This document shows positions 49,222-59,416 of a DNA stretch of 64,000 nucleotides, piece by piece (the stretch's first letter is position 1; every line of letters begins with the position of its first letter). A program made the position numbers and the translations under genes. The notes under the pieces are model-generated. The model was given only the letters and a program-made list of their open reading frames with translations, was not told where the DNA came from and did no database searches. The stretch is from assembly GCA_030789695.1 (NCBI GenBank), contig CM061132.1, forward strand, positions 155,788,817-155,852,816. The letters are read 5' to 3'. This stretch comes from Scilla litardierei. Taxonomy: Eukaryota; Streptophyta; Magnoliopsida; Asparagales; Asparagaceae.

Positions 49222-49640
49222 TGAACAGTGCCTCCTTGGCTAGTTGATACCCCGATATATATATAAATGGCCATCAACTAGACAATGAGCAAATTCCTCA
49301 TTGGGCAGCATTAAACCCTCACATCCTCATATTTTTTCATTCGATCTGAATAGTTCATTTTGGTCTTCACGTTCTAAAATCCCAAACCTTTAAATTTCAA
49401 GTAAATACATGGAGTTTGCTTGTTCATCCACGCGTCACAAGTTCAATGGTTTTACCGGAACAAAATTTGTGTAAAGCTTCGATGAATGATCAAAACCATT
49501 AAGGTTCACATGAAAATTGATGGTTTGGTGTTTTAAAATATGGAAAAACAACTGACTGGATTCAATCGTTGAAGGGAAGGAGGATGTGTTTCATAAGCTA
49601 GCCAATGAAGAAATTTACTCATCGTTTAGCTGATATCTAT
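49222..49640. repeat. Imperfect foldback element (~420 bp)
   Basis: Left part (TTGGCTAGTTGATACC, CCTCATTGGGCAGC, then the GTTCATTTTGGTCTTCACG block) is mirrored as reverse complement on the right (the AAAATATGG block, GCTAGCCAATGAAG, GTTTAGCTGATATC), with the centre near 49470. No ORF in the foldback proper. MITE-like; the same arms occur separately at 43852-45091. Confidence 0.5.
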
Positions 49641-49661
49641 ATTGCTCACAACACAGATGTG

Positions 49662-49857
49662 TATTACACACGTGTCAGTGATGACAATGGACATGTCCAA
49701 AGACTGTTTGAGCTCCCAATTAGACATGCCATCTACATGCCATCTTTCTTACATGCACACTTTAATGAACGATTTGTAGAGGGCATGACTAATTGGGAGT
49801 CGAAACGGATGTTGGTCATGCCCATTTTCATAGCCAATGCGTGTGACATGTAGTTTT
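49662..49857. repeat. ~195-bp imperfect hairpin
   Basis: About 80-nt arms: AGCTCCCAATTAGACATGCC (49710-49729) pairs with GGCATGACTAATTGGGAGT (49782-49800), and the pairing extends outward with mismatches to CACGTGTCAG and GCGTGTGACATG at the edges. The loop is about 50 nt. Could be a small MITE or a source of small RNA. Confidence 0.65.
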
Positions 49858-50099
49858 TTCCATTTAAGGTGGAATGAAAAACTAAACTTTTTTAGAACTG
49901 TAGTGTAAATTGTAATATGACTTCTGCAACTAAATTGTAACATGACTTTCATGCAAAGAAAACAAGAACATGACGAACAAGCTACCCAATATTTTTACGG
50001 GAGAGGTAATAGGTGGATTTTTTTTATAAAAAATGGAAAAAAGTAAAAATAAAAAGGTAAAAACAGTTAAATGGGAAAGGTAAATGGGGTGTCATTTCT
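49858..50099. other. AT-rich spacer
   Basis: A-rich runs and no feature. Confidence 0.5.
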
Positions 50100-51080
50100 G
50101 AGCAAATTGGGTAAATGCCATCGGTCAACCATGAGTTTTAATTTTTACCACCAAGTTTAAAAAGTTTGCTAGAATAACACCCCAACTAAAAAAGAGACGA
50201 AAATACCCCGTTCGTTCTCAAACATTAAAACCCAACAAAATTAAATACCCCAGTTCGCCGAACTCCGACCACCCCGCTTCGCCGTACTCCAACCACCCCG
50301 CATCTACGACGACGCCTCGCCGTACTCCGACAAAGCCCTATGAGCCAATATAACCCAATATGCGCCAATATACGTGACGTATATTGGCGCATATTGGCGC
50401 ATATTGGGTTATATTGGCTCATAGGGCTTTGTCGGAGTACGGCGAGGCGTCGCCGTAGATGCGGGGTGGTCGGAACCCAACGCCGAAAGCACCCCGCATC
50501 TACGTCGACGACAAACTCCGACCACACCGCTTCGCCGTACTCCGACTACCCCACATCTACGGCAATGCCTCGCCGTTCTCCAACAAAGCCCTATGAGCCA
50601 ATATAACCCAATTTTCGCCAATATGCGCCAATATGCGCCAATATGCGTGGCGTATATTGGCGCAAATTGGCGCAAATTGGGTTATATTGGCTCATAGGGC
50701 TTTGTCAGAGTACGGCGAGGCGTTGCCGTAGTTGTGGGGTGGTCGGAGTACGGCGAAGCGGGGTGGTCGGAGTTCGGCGTCGACGTAGATGGGGGTGCTT
50801 TCGGCGTTGGGTTGTGGGTTGGTGGTGATGAGCGGTGTCGAGGCTGTCGAGGGGAGTTCGAGGCGGTGCGAGGTGCTAGGCTTCGCTCGCCGGAGGGAGA
50901 ACGTCGTCCGCTGCAATTGTTTTCGCAGGGGGATTTAATTTTGTTGGGTTTTAATGTTTGGGAAGGAACGGAGGTATTTTCGTCTCTTTTTTAGTTGGGT
51001 TGTTATTCTAGCAAACTTTTTAAACTTGTTAGTAAAAATTAAAAACCATGTCTGACCAGTGACATTTACCCAATTTTCTC
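50100..51080. mobile_element. 981-bp foldback/MULE-like element with long inverted arms
   Basis: Left end GAGCAAATTGGGTAAATG mirrors the right end (reverse complement GAGAAAATTGGGTAAATG). Inverted similarity continues about 145 bp inward and, with interruptions, into the GC-rich centre. Inside are two further near-perfect palindromes centred near 50385 and 50650, made of GCCAATATAACCC and ATATGCGCCAAT words. No transposase. A 9-bp target duplication is not clear. Open frames in it only reflect the palindromes. Confidence 0.75.
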
Positions 51081-52320
51081 GTTCTTTTTTGTATTTTCCA
51101 TCGTTAACGGTGTTTTTGTTCATTTTCATATTTACTTCCCGCTGGCGGACGGCAGAGAGTCGCACCTTCAACCGTTCTCTGCTCGCCGCCATCGCCGCAG
51201 CAGCAGCCTCCCTCGTTTTCTCTCCGCGCATTTTCTATCTCCTCTCACTGTCCGAGATAGCCGAATAGCAGGCAGTCGTAGAATCGTAAGTAAGACTATG
51301 TCTCTATAATCCTCCAGTTCTGTATAGATCTAGATTTAGGGTTTCGAGCTCTCAAGCTTTGAAATATATGGTTTGCTTGCTTTTTTCACTGATACCCCCT
51401 TGGCGTCTTCCCCAAGTATGTATATATGAGCATGTTTAGAATTTCGGATTGCTTTCTAGGGTTTTTACATCATGGGCTGGGGATGGGTCGTGTGTGGAAT
51501 TTGCGCTTATGGATTTTAGCTGCTGAGCTTACATGTATAGAAATCTAGGGGTTCTGATAGTCATGAGCTGCTCTTGAAGATTTGTTGTTATTGTGTACGC
51601 TTGTTGAATTTTTTAGTGATATGCTGTTGCATATATGATTTTGGGCTGTGTTGGACTTGCAAAATCTAGGGATTCGTTTTGCGGCTGCGAAATGCTGGAT
51701 TTTTCGTGGACATTGGGGATTTTGGCGTTTTGTAGCTTGTTGAGCAACTCTATCTGCAATTGTTGTCCAGTTGAATTTGAAGTTTGATGTTCTCTTTGGT
51801 TTTATTGTGACTGCTTTAAGTTGGAAGGTTAGTTAATTAGGAACTTGAAATCAAGTCTCGCCATCAATTTCTTATTTAAACACTAAAGGTTTGCACGCAA
51901 ACAATTTGAGTTGTCAGTTTGGTGTTTAAATGTGTGGTTCCATAACTATCTAGTTCGGCCAGAATAGTGTTTTAGTTCTATTGTGGGTTGTGCCTCTTCT
52001 CAACATAGAATCACCAACTGTATGGATATGCTTGAATTAATTTTTACTGTGTGTTCATGCAACATCCGTGGTGAATTCTCAGCTGTAAACTTTTTTGTTC
52101 TTATTATTATAATTGTGTCTGTTTTTTTTTGAGGGACAATCTATTTGTGGCAGGCTTCCTGTGATGGCTCATGTTGCCATTGGAAGTTTAATAAAATCAT
52201 TTTTCTACAACGATGCTACTGATATGCTGATTGTACGTAGTGTTAAATTAACAAGCTTCATGCGAGCGGCTGATCACATTGAGCATGTTAAAATGATGAG
52301 CTTGATGTGGTAGCAATGGA
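51081..52320 (+). pseudogene. Possible truncated host gene: 5' UTR exon, intron, first coding exon
   Basis: A GC-richer CT/GCC leader (51130-51290) ends at a GTAAGT donor (51288). A T-rich stretch of about 850 bp with intron character leads to a TTTGTGGCAG acceptor at 52144-52153. An ATG at 52164 (MAHVAIGSLIKSFF) then opens for 49 codons to TAG at 52311-52313. I do not recognise the protein. The LTR of element G starts 190 bp later, which could explain loss of the rest of the gene. A captured fragment or chance remain possible. Confidence 0.35.
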
Positions 52321-52502
52321 AATGTCTCACATCCATGCTGTTTTAAGTGGGGTTGGTATGTCAGATGCATGAGAAATGAAGAAAGATGGTTAATATGCTT
52401 CGGCCAAACACTTTCAGTCTGATTTTCTCCTTTTCGGGGTTGGTGGGTTCCGTGCTAATAGCCAACTTATTTACTTGAGCCTATGTGGCCAAACACATGT
52501 AC

Positions 52503-53420
52503 TGTTGAAAAATGCGATATAAATCACCAAAAATTTCTCGGGATTAATCCAAAATTTATAAGGATTTTCCAAAGATTTTTTGGAGCTTGAGACAATGTTT
52601 TATTGAAGCCGAGACAGTAAGAATTATTTTGGAATTAATAAGCACAATTTAGCGGCCCAAGCCCAATAAATAGTGCGGCCCGCACAGGTACCTTACGCAG
52701 GCAAAGACCACTTGTGGCCCGGCTGGAGCACGTGCGGCGCATGCGAGCGACACAGCGCAGCGGTGGCAATAGTTGCGGGGAGACGTGGCATCATCTGTAA
52801 CGTTGGCGTTCTATTGGACGGTGCGACATCACGCGTAGAGCGGTTTGCTCCGTAGGACACATGGCGAAACCAGGTTAAATCCTGATGCGATTGATGGCAG
52901 AGGATTGAAGCAGGTTGTGGGTGGAGCTGCTGATCGATTTCGAGTCAGATGCGGATTCAAATCCGAATCCATACCACTTAATAGTTTACCATATTTAAAC
53001 TGCTTTTCGACTTGGTTTTGACGCAATTCTTGAGCGGGGTTTTAGGGAATTTTTCTTGAAAAGTTTGCGGCTAGCTATAGAGAAACAGAGGGCAAATCGA
53101 GGGCCGTGTGTAGGTTGTTTGAAAGCCAAAATTCATTGTTTTCTTCTTCGATTTCTTAGTAGGTTTGGTTGTTTTCCTTCAACCAAACACCATATCTTGG
53201 AATTTAAAGATATTGAAGTATTAGTGATCTCTCCAATAGGACATGCACTAAGAATTGGGTGGAACCAGTATACATATTTAGTATCAAGTGCGTATGTTCT
53301 TTTGTTTTGCGTTACTATCATATTCTTGCTGTGTTTGCGGTTTTGTAAAAAAACGTCGTTTGCTTTGTTCGTGGTCACAACGATCTTGAAATTCCGTGAA
53401 GCAATTGGTATCACCCAACA
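52503..53420 (+). repeat. Element G 5' LTR
   Basis: Starts TGTTGAAAAATGCG and ends GTATCACCCAACA. The mutated primer site TGGTATTAGAG lies at 53423-53433, two bases after the LTR. The second LTR is missing, so the left end rests on the TG start alone. Confidence 0.7.
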
Positions 53421-53856
53421 AGTGGTATTAGAGTCCAACAGTTGATATCAAAGTAAGGTTGTGAACAAGTTTAAGGCGATGACAGAGAGTTTTTCTACAA
53501 AAGATGACGCAACCGAAAAGACAATGGGTTTGAGCTCTTATACCGATGGCTCGTATATGATGGTTGGAGGAACACACTACAAAATTGAAAGGTTTGATGG
53601 CAAGAAAAACTTTGAGATATGACAATAAAAGATGAAGGCAATCTTGAGAAAAGATCGTGTCCACATGGTTGTGTATGACTCGGTCTTTACGGATGGATGT
53701 CTCGAAAAAGGGTGAAGATAGAGATAAAAGACTCGACGATGACAACCATCCAACTCAGCTTATCGGACGAGATGATTTATCAGGTGTCCAAGGAGATTAC
53801 AACCAATGGATTCTGAAAAAAGCTTGAGAAGCTGTATCTGAAAAGTTACTCACCAA

Positions 53857-54878
53857 TAGAGGTGGGCAAAAAAGCTGGTTTTGCTTCCAAACCTAGTTTC
53901 GAAAACGAATCCGATTCCGAATATTGGAACAATTTGAAATCAGAATCGGATTCATGTATAAATATGTAAATCGATTTATTTCGAAATCGGAAACCGAAAA
54001 TGACCCTAAAAATCCATGTCCGATCCGATTCTGATTCCTAGGTATTGGTGGCTTTTGTCTCACAGATGGTCGTGCATTACACGATATACTTTTGTCAGAA
54101 AGTCCCCAAAAATATATTTAAATCAAACTATGTCCGGCAATCAGACCGATGCGAGATTAAATTTTCATGCTATTCTTCCTTCCAAGTCCTAACTTCCATC
54201 CTCATGGACCGGCACCGACTGCTGCTTCCGCTGGTACGACGTCAGTTGCGACCCACCACTAGACGAGTCGCTGAACTCTCCCTATGCGGTGAGTCCACTG
54301 ACCCCATCCTCACCTGCTCCGGTCTCTTCGGCCTCATGACATGCCACATCTCCTCCGTCTGCAACTTCTCCCACCTCTACTCCCTCATCCTCGTCGACGG
54401 AAAGTAGATTTCCAGTCCCATCCCCACCCGCATCACCACCCTCGTTGGCCCGCCACCTCGATCTCGTCGGCGTAATCCCCAGAGACTTTGGCAATCTTAA
54501 GATGCTGAGCTGAGCTCTGCTGGTAAAGAACCAGATCTCGGGTTCGATACCCTCGTCCATCGTCAATATAAGCCCTCATCGGTCACACTACAAAACAAGA
54601 CATAGTTTATATTAGTTTTTAGGCCCAACTTCATGAAATTAATAATAGTGGAGCCCCTCACAGAATCAGAATCCGAATCAGAATCGCCCTGGCACAGCAC
54701 TTGGTCTAATCGGAATCGGAAATCAGATCTAACATTGACGTCCTATTTCAAACCCGGAATACGATTATTCTGGATCTGATTCATCGGAATTGGAAATGTA
54801 TTTTTTTCCCATCTGAATTAAATTGGATCAAATTCAAATTTTTCTAAAAAAATCAGATTTACTTGATGCCCATCGCTA
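53857..54878. mobile_element. hAT-like non-autonomous element carrying a gene fragment
   Basis: Ends TAGAGGTGGGCAAA on the left and, as reverse complement, TAGCGATGGGCATC on the right. Flanking octamers CTCACCAA (53849-53856) and CTCACTAA (54879-54886) agree at seven of eight positions, as expected for a hAT target duplication. Subterminal regions are full of AATCGGATTC/GAATCCGATT words. No transposase; the centre holds part of a plant LRR gene. Confidence 0.85.
54131..54585 (+). pseudogene. Captured fragment of a DRT100/PGIP-like leucine-rich-repeat gene
   Basis: Read across three frames, the segment shows the LRR N-terminal cap (SSWTGTDCC, WYDVSCDP), then RVAELSL, ESTDPILT, a degenerate GLMTCHISSVCN, SHLYSLILVDGK, and repeat motifs VIPRDFGNLKML and NQISGSIPSSIVNI. 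These match the secreted plant LRR family that includes DRT100 and polygalacturonase inhibitors. Stops near 54178, 54406 and 54513 and frameshifts make it nonfunctional. Only the N-terminal part is present. It lies wholly within the hAT-like element, so it was most likely acquired by that element. Confidence 0.8.
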
Positions 54879-55339
54879 CTCACTAATATGCTTATTTTGC
54901 TGATGACATTTTTCACTTTCAAGATATGAGACGAGACCTTGTTAAAGGATCATCTGGATACCTGCAATGGATTATTGATGAAGATGAGTGTCATTGTATT
55001 GACTGTGGATGGAGCACTAAGCGATGATTCTACTTCCGTCATTACCAGAGCGATACACGATGTTCGTCAACACCATGGTATAAAATTGGAATACTCATAG
55101 TCTTAAAGATATGAAGGCGGTGCTCTACAATGAGGAGTTGAGGGATCAAATGACAGAAGTTGGTTTGAGCAAATGAGTTTTAGACAGCCATAGCCTACTT
55201 GCTTCTAGGCAAAGCAACGCGAGAGGCGGCAACAAGAGGAAATTGTGATCGAGGACCAAAAGCGCGTGCATTATTTGCAAGAAATTCGGTCATTGGAAGA
55301 GATTGCCCAGTGAGGAGAAACAGAGACAAGGAGAATATG

Positions 55340-56804
55340 ACTGGATCTTTGTCAATTGCAGTTGTGCATATAGAGGATATAAGGAACGAGAAGGCATTCA
55401 ATGTGCTTGCAACAAGTTCTATAGATGTTACGAATCATGCATGGGTCATGGATTCAAGGGCATCATTCTATATGATAGCAAATAAAGAGTGTTTTCATAC
55501 CTACCAGAGGAATGTGGATAGATTAGTCTTTATGTGCAACAATAAAGAGTGCAAGGCTGTTGGAGTTGGTTCGGTGAGAATCCGTATATTCGATGGTGTG
55601 GTGCACACACTCATCAATGTATGGCATGCTCTAGAGTTAAAGAAGTCACCGATCTTTTTGGGGACATTGGATTCCATGTGTTGCAAAGTCACTATAGAGA
55701 AGGAAGCTTTGAAAATTACGAAAGGTTCCATCGTGGCGATAAGAGGTGAAAAAGTTAAGGACTTATATAGGGATGACAACCAGTGGAGATTCCAGTATCG
55801 GTGTTGAAAGTTCGCATAAGAAGACTCGACCAGATTGTGGCATCTTAGACTTGGACATGTCGCGAAGAAAAGTTTGGAGGCTTTAATGAAGCGTAGTCTG
55901 ATCAAAGGGGTGAACTTCAAGGAGTTGGAGTTTTGTGAGAATTGTGTCTATGTCAAGCAGATGAAGGTTAGTTTCGGTGAGGGGGAAGCATGACACAAGA
56001 TGGATTTTTGAGTATGTTCACATCGATATTTGGGGCCATGCACCAGTTTACTCTTTAGGTGGAGCGTGTTACATCTTATTGTTTATCGATAATTTTTTCA
56101 TGAAAGTTTGGATGTATGTGATGAAGGAAAAGTCGGAGGCGTTTGAGAAGTTCAAGGCATGAAAGACCTTTGTGGAGAGTCAAACGTGGAAGAAACTGAA
56201 AGTGTCGAGATTCGACAATGGTGACGAGTTTACTTCTGTTAAGTTTAATGAATTTTGTGAGGAGCAGGGAGTAAAGAGTCATTTCACTACACCAAGAGAT
56301 CCGTAGTCGAATGGAGTTGCCGAGCGGATGAATATGACACTTTTATAGAAGGCGAGGTGTTTCAGAATTATATTGGGGTTGTCTAAGGGATTTTGGGCCG
56401 AAGTTATATTAAACACATTTTATTTGATAAACAGAATTCCATATTCAGCTATCAGCGGGAAAATTCCAGAAGAGGTTTAGACATGGAAGCCATTGGATTT
56501 AGATCATCTTCGGGTGTTTGGATGTCTAGTTTATTTTCACGAGAAAGGTGACAAGGTCGATGCCAAGAGAAAGAAGTGTGTCATGTTAGAATATATGGAT
56601 GGTGTCGAGAGTTATAAACTTTGGAATTCAGATGCAAAGAATATCTTGGTTGGTCGACATGTGATGTTTGAGGAGTCGACGATGCTGCAAGGAAAGGCTT
56701 TAGGAAGTACCAAAATAGGTGATGGCCCGGAGGCGTCAAACGAGGTGGAGGTACTTATTCCAAATCACAGGATCAATATAGATATTGGTAAAAAAGGCGG
56801 TTGA
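55340..56804 (+). pseudogene. Element G pol: protease and integrase
   Basis: The protease block reads HAWVMDSRASFYM: the catalytic triad DSG has become DSR. The LGTLDSMCCK and RGEKVKDLY blocks follow. The pre-integrase region near 55.83-55.97 kb is stop-ridden. The integrase core keeps HIDIWGH, RFDNGDEFTS (Asp codon 56214-56216) and NGVAERMN, with TAG and TGA stops in between, for example just before SNGVAERMN and after NMTLL. The C-terminal block HLRVFGCLVYFHEKGDK ends in an acidic tail. Confidence 0.82.
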
Positions 56805-57314
56805 TGGGGAGAGTCCACATGAGGATACTAGTACATGCAGTAATGGTAGTGGGAGTTCTAGTCGAGGTGAAGATCTTATAGCTATTGTGGATGACTCTAT
56901 TGTTAGCAGAGTGGGACGCCACATCGTGAAGACCCCAGCTCATTATGATGATTACATGAATTTAGCTTATGCATTGCATGCACATGGAGATCATACGACA
57001 ATTATGTTTGCGATGGATGCATTGAGTTTGGCTGTAAACTCAGAGTGACTCTGTGTTAGGAAAGACATCAACATGACAGCGCATCCCAATGGAATTCACG
57101 AGAACGGGAATTCGACGGTGGACAAGTTGGTGGCGAAGTTTGAGCGGTGTTCAAACTAATTTTCCTTGAAGAGGTGCTAGGGTGCCACGAGATGTCATAG
57201 AAAAACCAGATACAGAGAATTCGAAGATTCACTTTTGGAAGAGGGTTTGTTGAATACTTGGTTAGTGGGTGATGCTTGGTACGAAGCTCAATAATCAAAT
57301 GTCTTGGCCTTAAG
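56805..57314 (+). pseudogene. Element G RT/RNase H remnants after internal deletion
   Basis: AHYDDYMNLAYALHAHGD matches the segment just before RT in this group. The RT core and YVDD box are absent: within 100 bp the sequence jumps to ENGNSTVDKLVAKFE-like text resembling the RNase H tail. A large internal deletion near 57.05 kb is inferred. Confidence 0.5.
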
Positions 57315-58447
57315 TGTTGGGATATTGAGACCCATCCCAGTTGAGTTTTGATTATGTTCACAAATGACATATGTACTGATAATTTAATTCAAGTGTGTGT
57401 AGGTTGAAAACAATGTGATGAACAACATAGTAAAGCCATGAAGAAACTAAAAAGTGGAGTAGCTCGAAATGCTGACTTGGAAGCCATGATCGTGGAGACA
57501 ACTTCAGAGTCAAGGCATGACAAGTAAATATTTTATCAAGGACTTGAAATTAAGACTCGATGGCCCAAGACAAGAGAAAGAGACTCAAGAACTCAAGGAG
57601 TGTATATATTGTAAGTTAGAAGTTTCATTTTGTTAAAGTCAATATCATGTAGCTACACTCTCACAAAAATATTTGAAAAATGTTTTAAATGTATTTAAAT
57701 GTTTTAAATTAGTATATAATTAATTATAAATATTTTTAAAGTAATTTGATGAAGAAAAACTCATGTATCAGAAAATAGTCGGTTATCCACTTACTGATAG
57801 CCGCTATCCGAGAGCAGATTTTGCCTAGAACTCTCGGGACTGCTGTAATAGTCGGCTATCTCTCTGATAGCCGACTATATAAAAAAATATAGCCGATGTC
57901 TCTTGGAGATAGCCGACTATCTGAGTCAAATGCCAGTTTTTAAGGAAAACGTGATTTTCGTTTTCTAACCGTTACTAGCCGTTGGAGAAGGGATTTTTGG
58001 GCACATTTTGAGCTGTTTATCAACTCTATAAATACTAGAGACCGCAAATCTTTTTATATGAATTATTAAGCAATTTTCTATTATTTTTAAAGCTAATTCT
58101 CAAAGCTCTCATCTTTCAAAAGCTCTTCTTTGGCCATAGTTTTTAAATTCGTTTGTGCAAATTTTCTGATATTTCTTATACTTATTTTGGCCATGTTAAA
58201 TCTTGATTTTGATCTCTAAAGCTCAGAACTTTTATTTTTAGGAGATTCATTTCAAATTTTCTTTTGATCTACTTGTGCTTTATTTACAATTTTTTATAGA
58301 TAAAAAAAGATTTGATTTTTATAGCCACACTAAAAGCACAAAGCTCCATATATATTGGCTATAGATTAAAGGGTGTAAAGTGTATCATCAAAAGGTTTGT
58401 AAGCATCTGGAGAAGGCATTGGTAAGGTGTTTCCTAGTGTAAGGAAG
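57315..58447 (+). mobile_element. H: Sirevirus-like LTR, truncated at its 3' end
   Basis: Starts TGTTGGGATATTGAGAC, as in LTR D, here on the plus strand. It carries the D/H palindrome patch (57770-57935) and a TATA box (CTATAAATACTAG near 58025). It is cut at 58447 by the start of LTR P, and the U5 end is missing. Confidence 0.8.
57770..57935 (+). promoter_or_regulatory. Palindrome patch in LTR H
   Basis: ATAGTCGGTTATCC, GATAGCCGCTATCC, ATAGTCGGCTATC, GATAGCCGACTATA and a second GATAGCCGACTATC: alternating inverted words about 90 bp upstream of the TATA box. Confidence 0.75.
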
Positions 58448-59130
58448 TGTTATGATGCGGACGCACCAAGCCCACACACGAGGGGAGCGGCTAGAGCGGA
58501 GCCCACGATCACGTACTTTCGCAGGAGGAGACGTGGGGGCGGGAATTAGTCATTTCAGGGGTATTTTGGTCTTTCCAGACCAAATTAGTAAATCCCCTTT
58601 TATTATTTTTAGGTCTAGCCGTCATTAGGGAGGGCTCATGCTTGATTTGTGAAAACACTTTGAGTTATCATCTGTGAGGGTTCTTAGGCTTTGATCCGTA
58701 CATTCAAAGCTAGGAGACATGATCTCGTCTAGAAGGAGATCCAATTATCTTTTGTTCTTCACAAATCATTCTCAATATATTTCCACTTTTTATATTTTTC
58801 CACCTTAAATCGCTGTTTTGATCTAATCGGCAAGTGAAACGTATCAAATTGGTATCAGAGCTAGCCCCATGCTACGACCCATGTTGCGGAAGGGGCGACC
58901 TGGGAAAGGAGCGACCTAAGAGGGGGCGACCTAGGTGAGGCCAGAGTGGGCCACTTAGAGTGGGCAACCCAGAGTGGGCCGTCGTGGCGGTGGTTGTCGA
59001 AAGCGGAAGGGGCGACCTGGGGAAGGAGCGACCTAAGAGGGGGCGACCTCGGTGATGCCATAGTGGGCCACTTAGAGTGGGCACCCCAGAGTGGGCCGCC
59101 GTGGACGGTGTTATCGGAAGTGTGATGGTA
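58448..59130 (+). mobile_element. P: 5' LTR, primer site and leader of another LTR element, cut by K
   Basis: The 400-bp LTR (58448-58847) starts TGTTATGATGCGG and ends AAACGTATCA. An exact primer site TGGTATCAGAGC lies at 58851-58862. The following leader contains two copies of a 117-bp GC-rich repeat. Element K begins at 59131. No coding sequence of P is inside the window. Confidence 0.7.
58886..59119 (+). repeat. 117-bp tandem repeat, two copies, in the leader of P
   Basis: Units 58886-59002 and 59003-59119, each starting GCGGAAGGGGCGACCTGGG and containing AGAGTGGGCCACTTAGAGTG. A few substitutions separate them. Open frames on either strand here are a by-product of the repeat. Confidence 0.9.
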
Positions 59131-59391
59131 TGTTAGGATCCCAAAAATAGTCCCACATCGGAAGTGCAAAAGAAAAAGAAATAGTTTAAGTATTAGAGGG
59201 CCTCTCCACTTAATACCAATTGGTTTTGGGTTGGATGCTCAATAATACTTAACAAATGGGGTGTGAGCACAGTGTTATGGGCCTAGTATGGGATGAGCCC
59301 TTAGCAAGGCTATTATTAGAAGTCTAGTATGGGATGTGTTTCTAACAAATGGGCTAGTGTTGGAGGCCTAGTATGGGATAAGTCTCTAACA
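59131..59391 (+). repeat. Element K 5' LTR
   Basis: 261 bp, beginning TGTTAGGATCCC with an AGTCCCACATCGG block and ending GTCTCTAACA. Short for gypsy but typical of small chromoviruses. Only the primer site and gag position confirm it, because the 3' LTR is outside the window. Confidence 0.8.
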
Positions 59392-59416
59392 ATTGGTATC
59401 AGAGAGGTGAGATCTA

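Larger units (their letters stand above)
53479..55310 (+). pseudogene. Element G gag, split by a hAT-like insertion
   Basis: ATG at 53479 (MTESFSTKDDATEK). The motif KIERFDGKKNFEI is followed by TGA in place of the conserved Trp near 53620. LEKLYLKSYSP runs straight into the hAT-like insertion at 53857, and gag resumes after 54886. A zinc knuckle at about 55270-55310 (CIICKKFGHWK) has lost two bases before its last Cys. Stops and shifts throughout. Confidence 0.8.
52503..57314 (+). mobile_element. Element G: TNT1/Tork-like copia, 3' truncated
   Basis: A 918-bp 5' LTR, a mutated primer site, gag, protease, integrase and only scraps of RT/RNase H. gag is split by a hAT-like element (53857-54878). 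The right side ends where LTR H begins at 57315; no 3' LTR is present. The pol sequence is close in style to element A (same tobacco TNT1-like motifs), but A and G are separate copies. Confidence 0.85.

Noticed and set aside
50225..50994. Open frames with repeated YWRILAHIGLYWLIGLC-like text
   Set aside because: The repetition comes from the DNA palindromes of the foldback; the same text appears on both strands.
54511..54551. tRNA-like A and B boxes (a GCTGGTA word and GGTTCGATACC), suggesting a SINE
   Set aside because: In frame this segment encodes NQISGSIPSSIVNI, the expected next LRR of the captured DRT100-like fragment, so the boxes are coincidental coding sequence.
58861..59169. Minus-strand ORF with repeated HSKWPT text
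   Set aside because: Produced by the 117-bp tandem repeat in the leader of P; no independent coding evidence.
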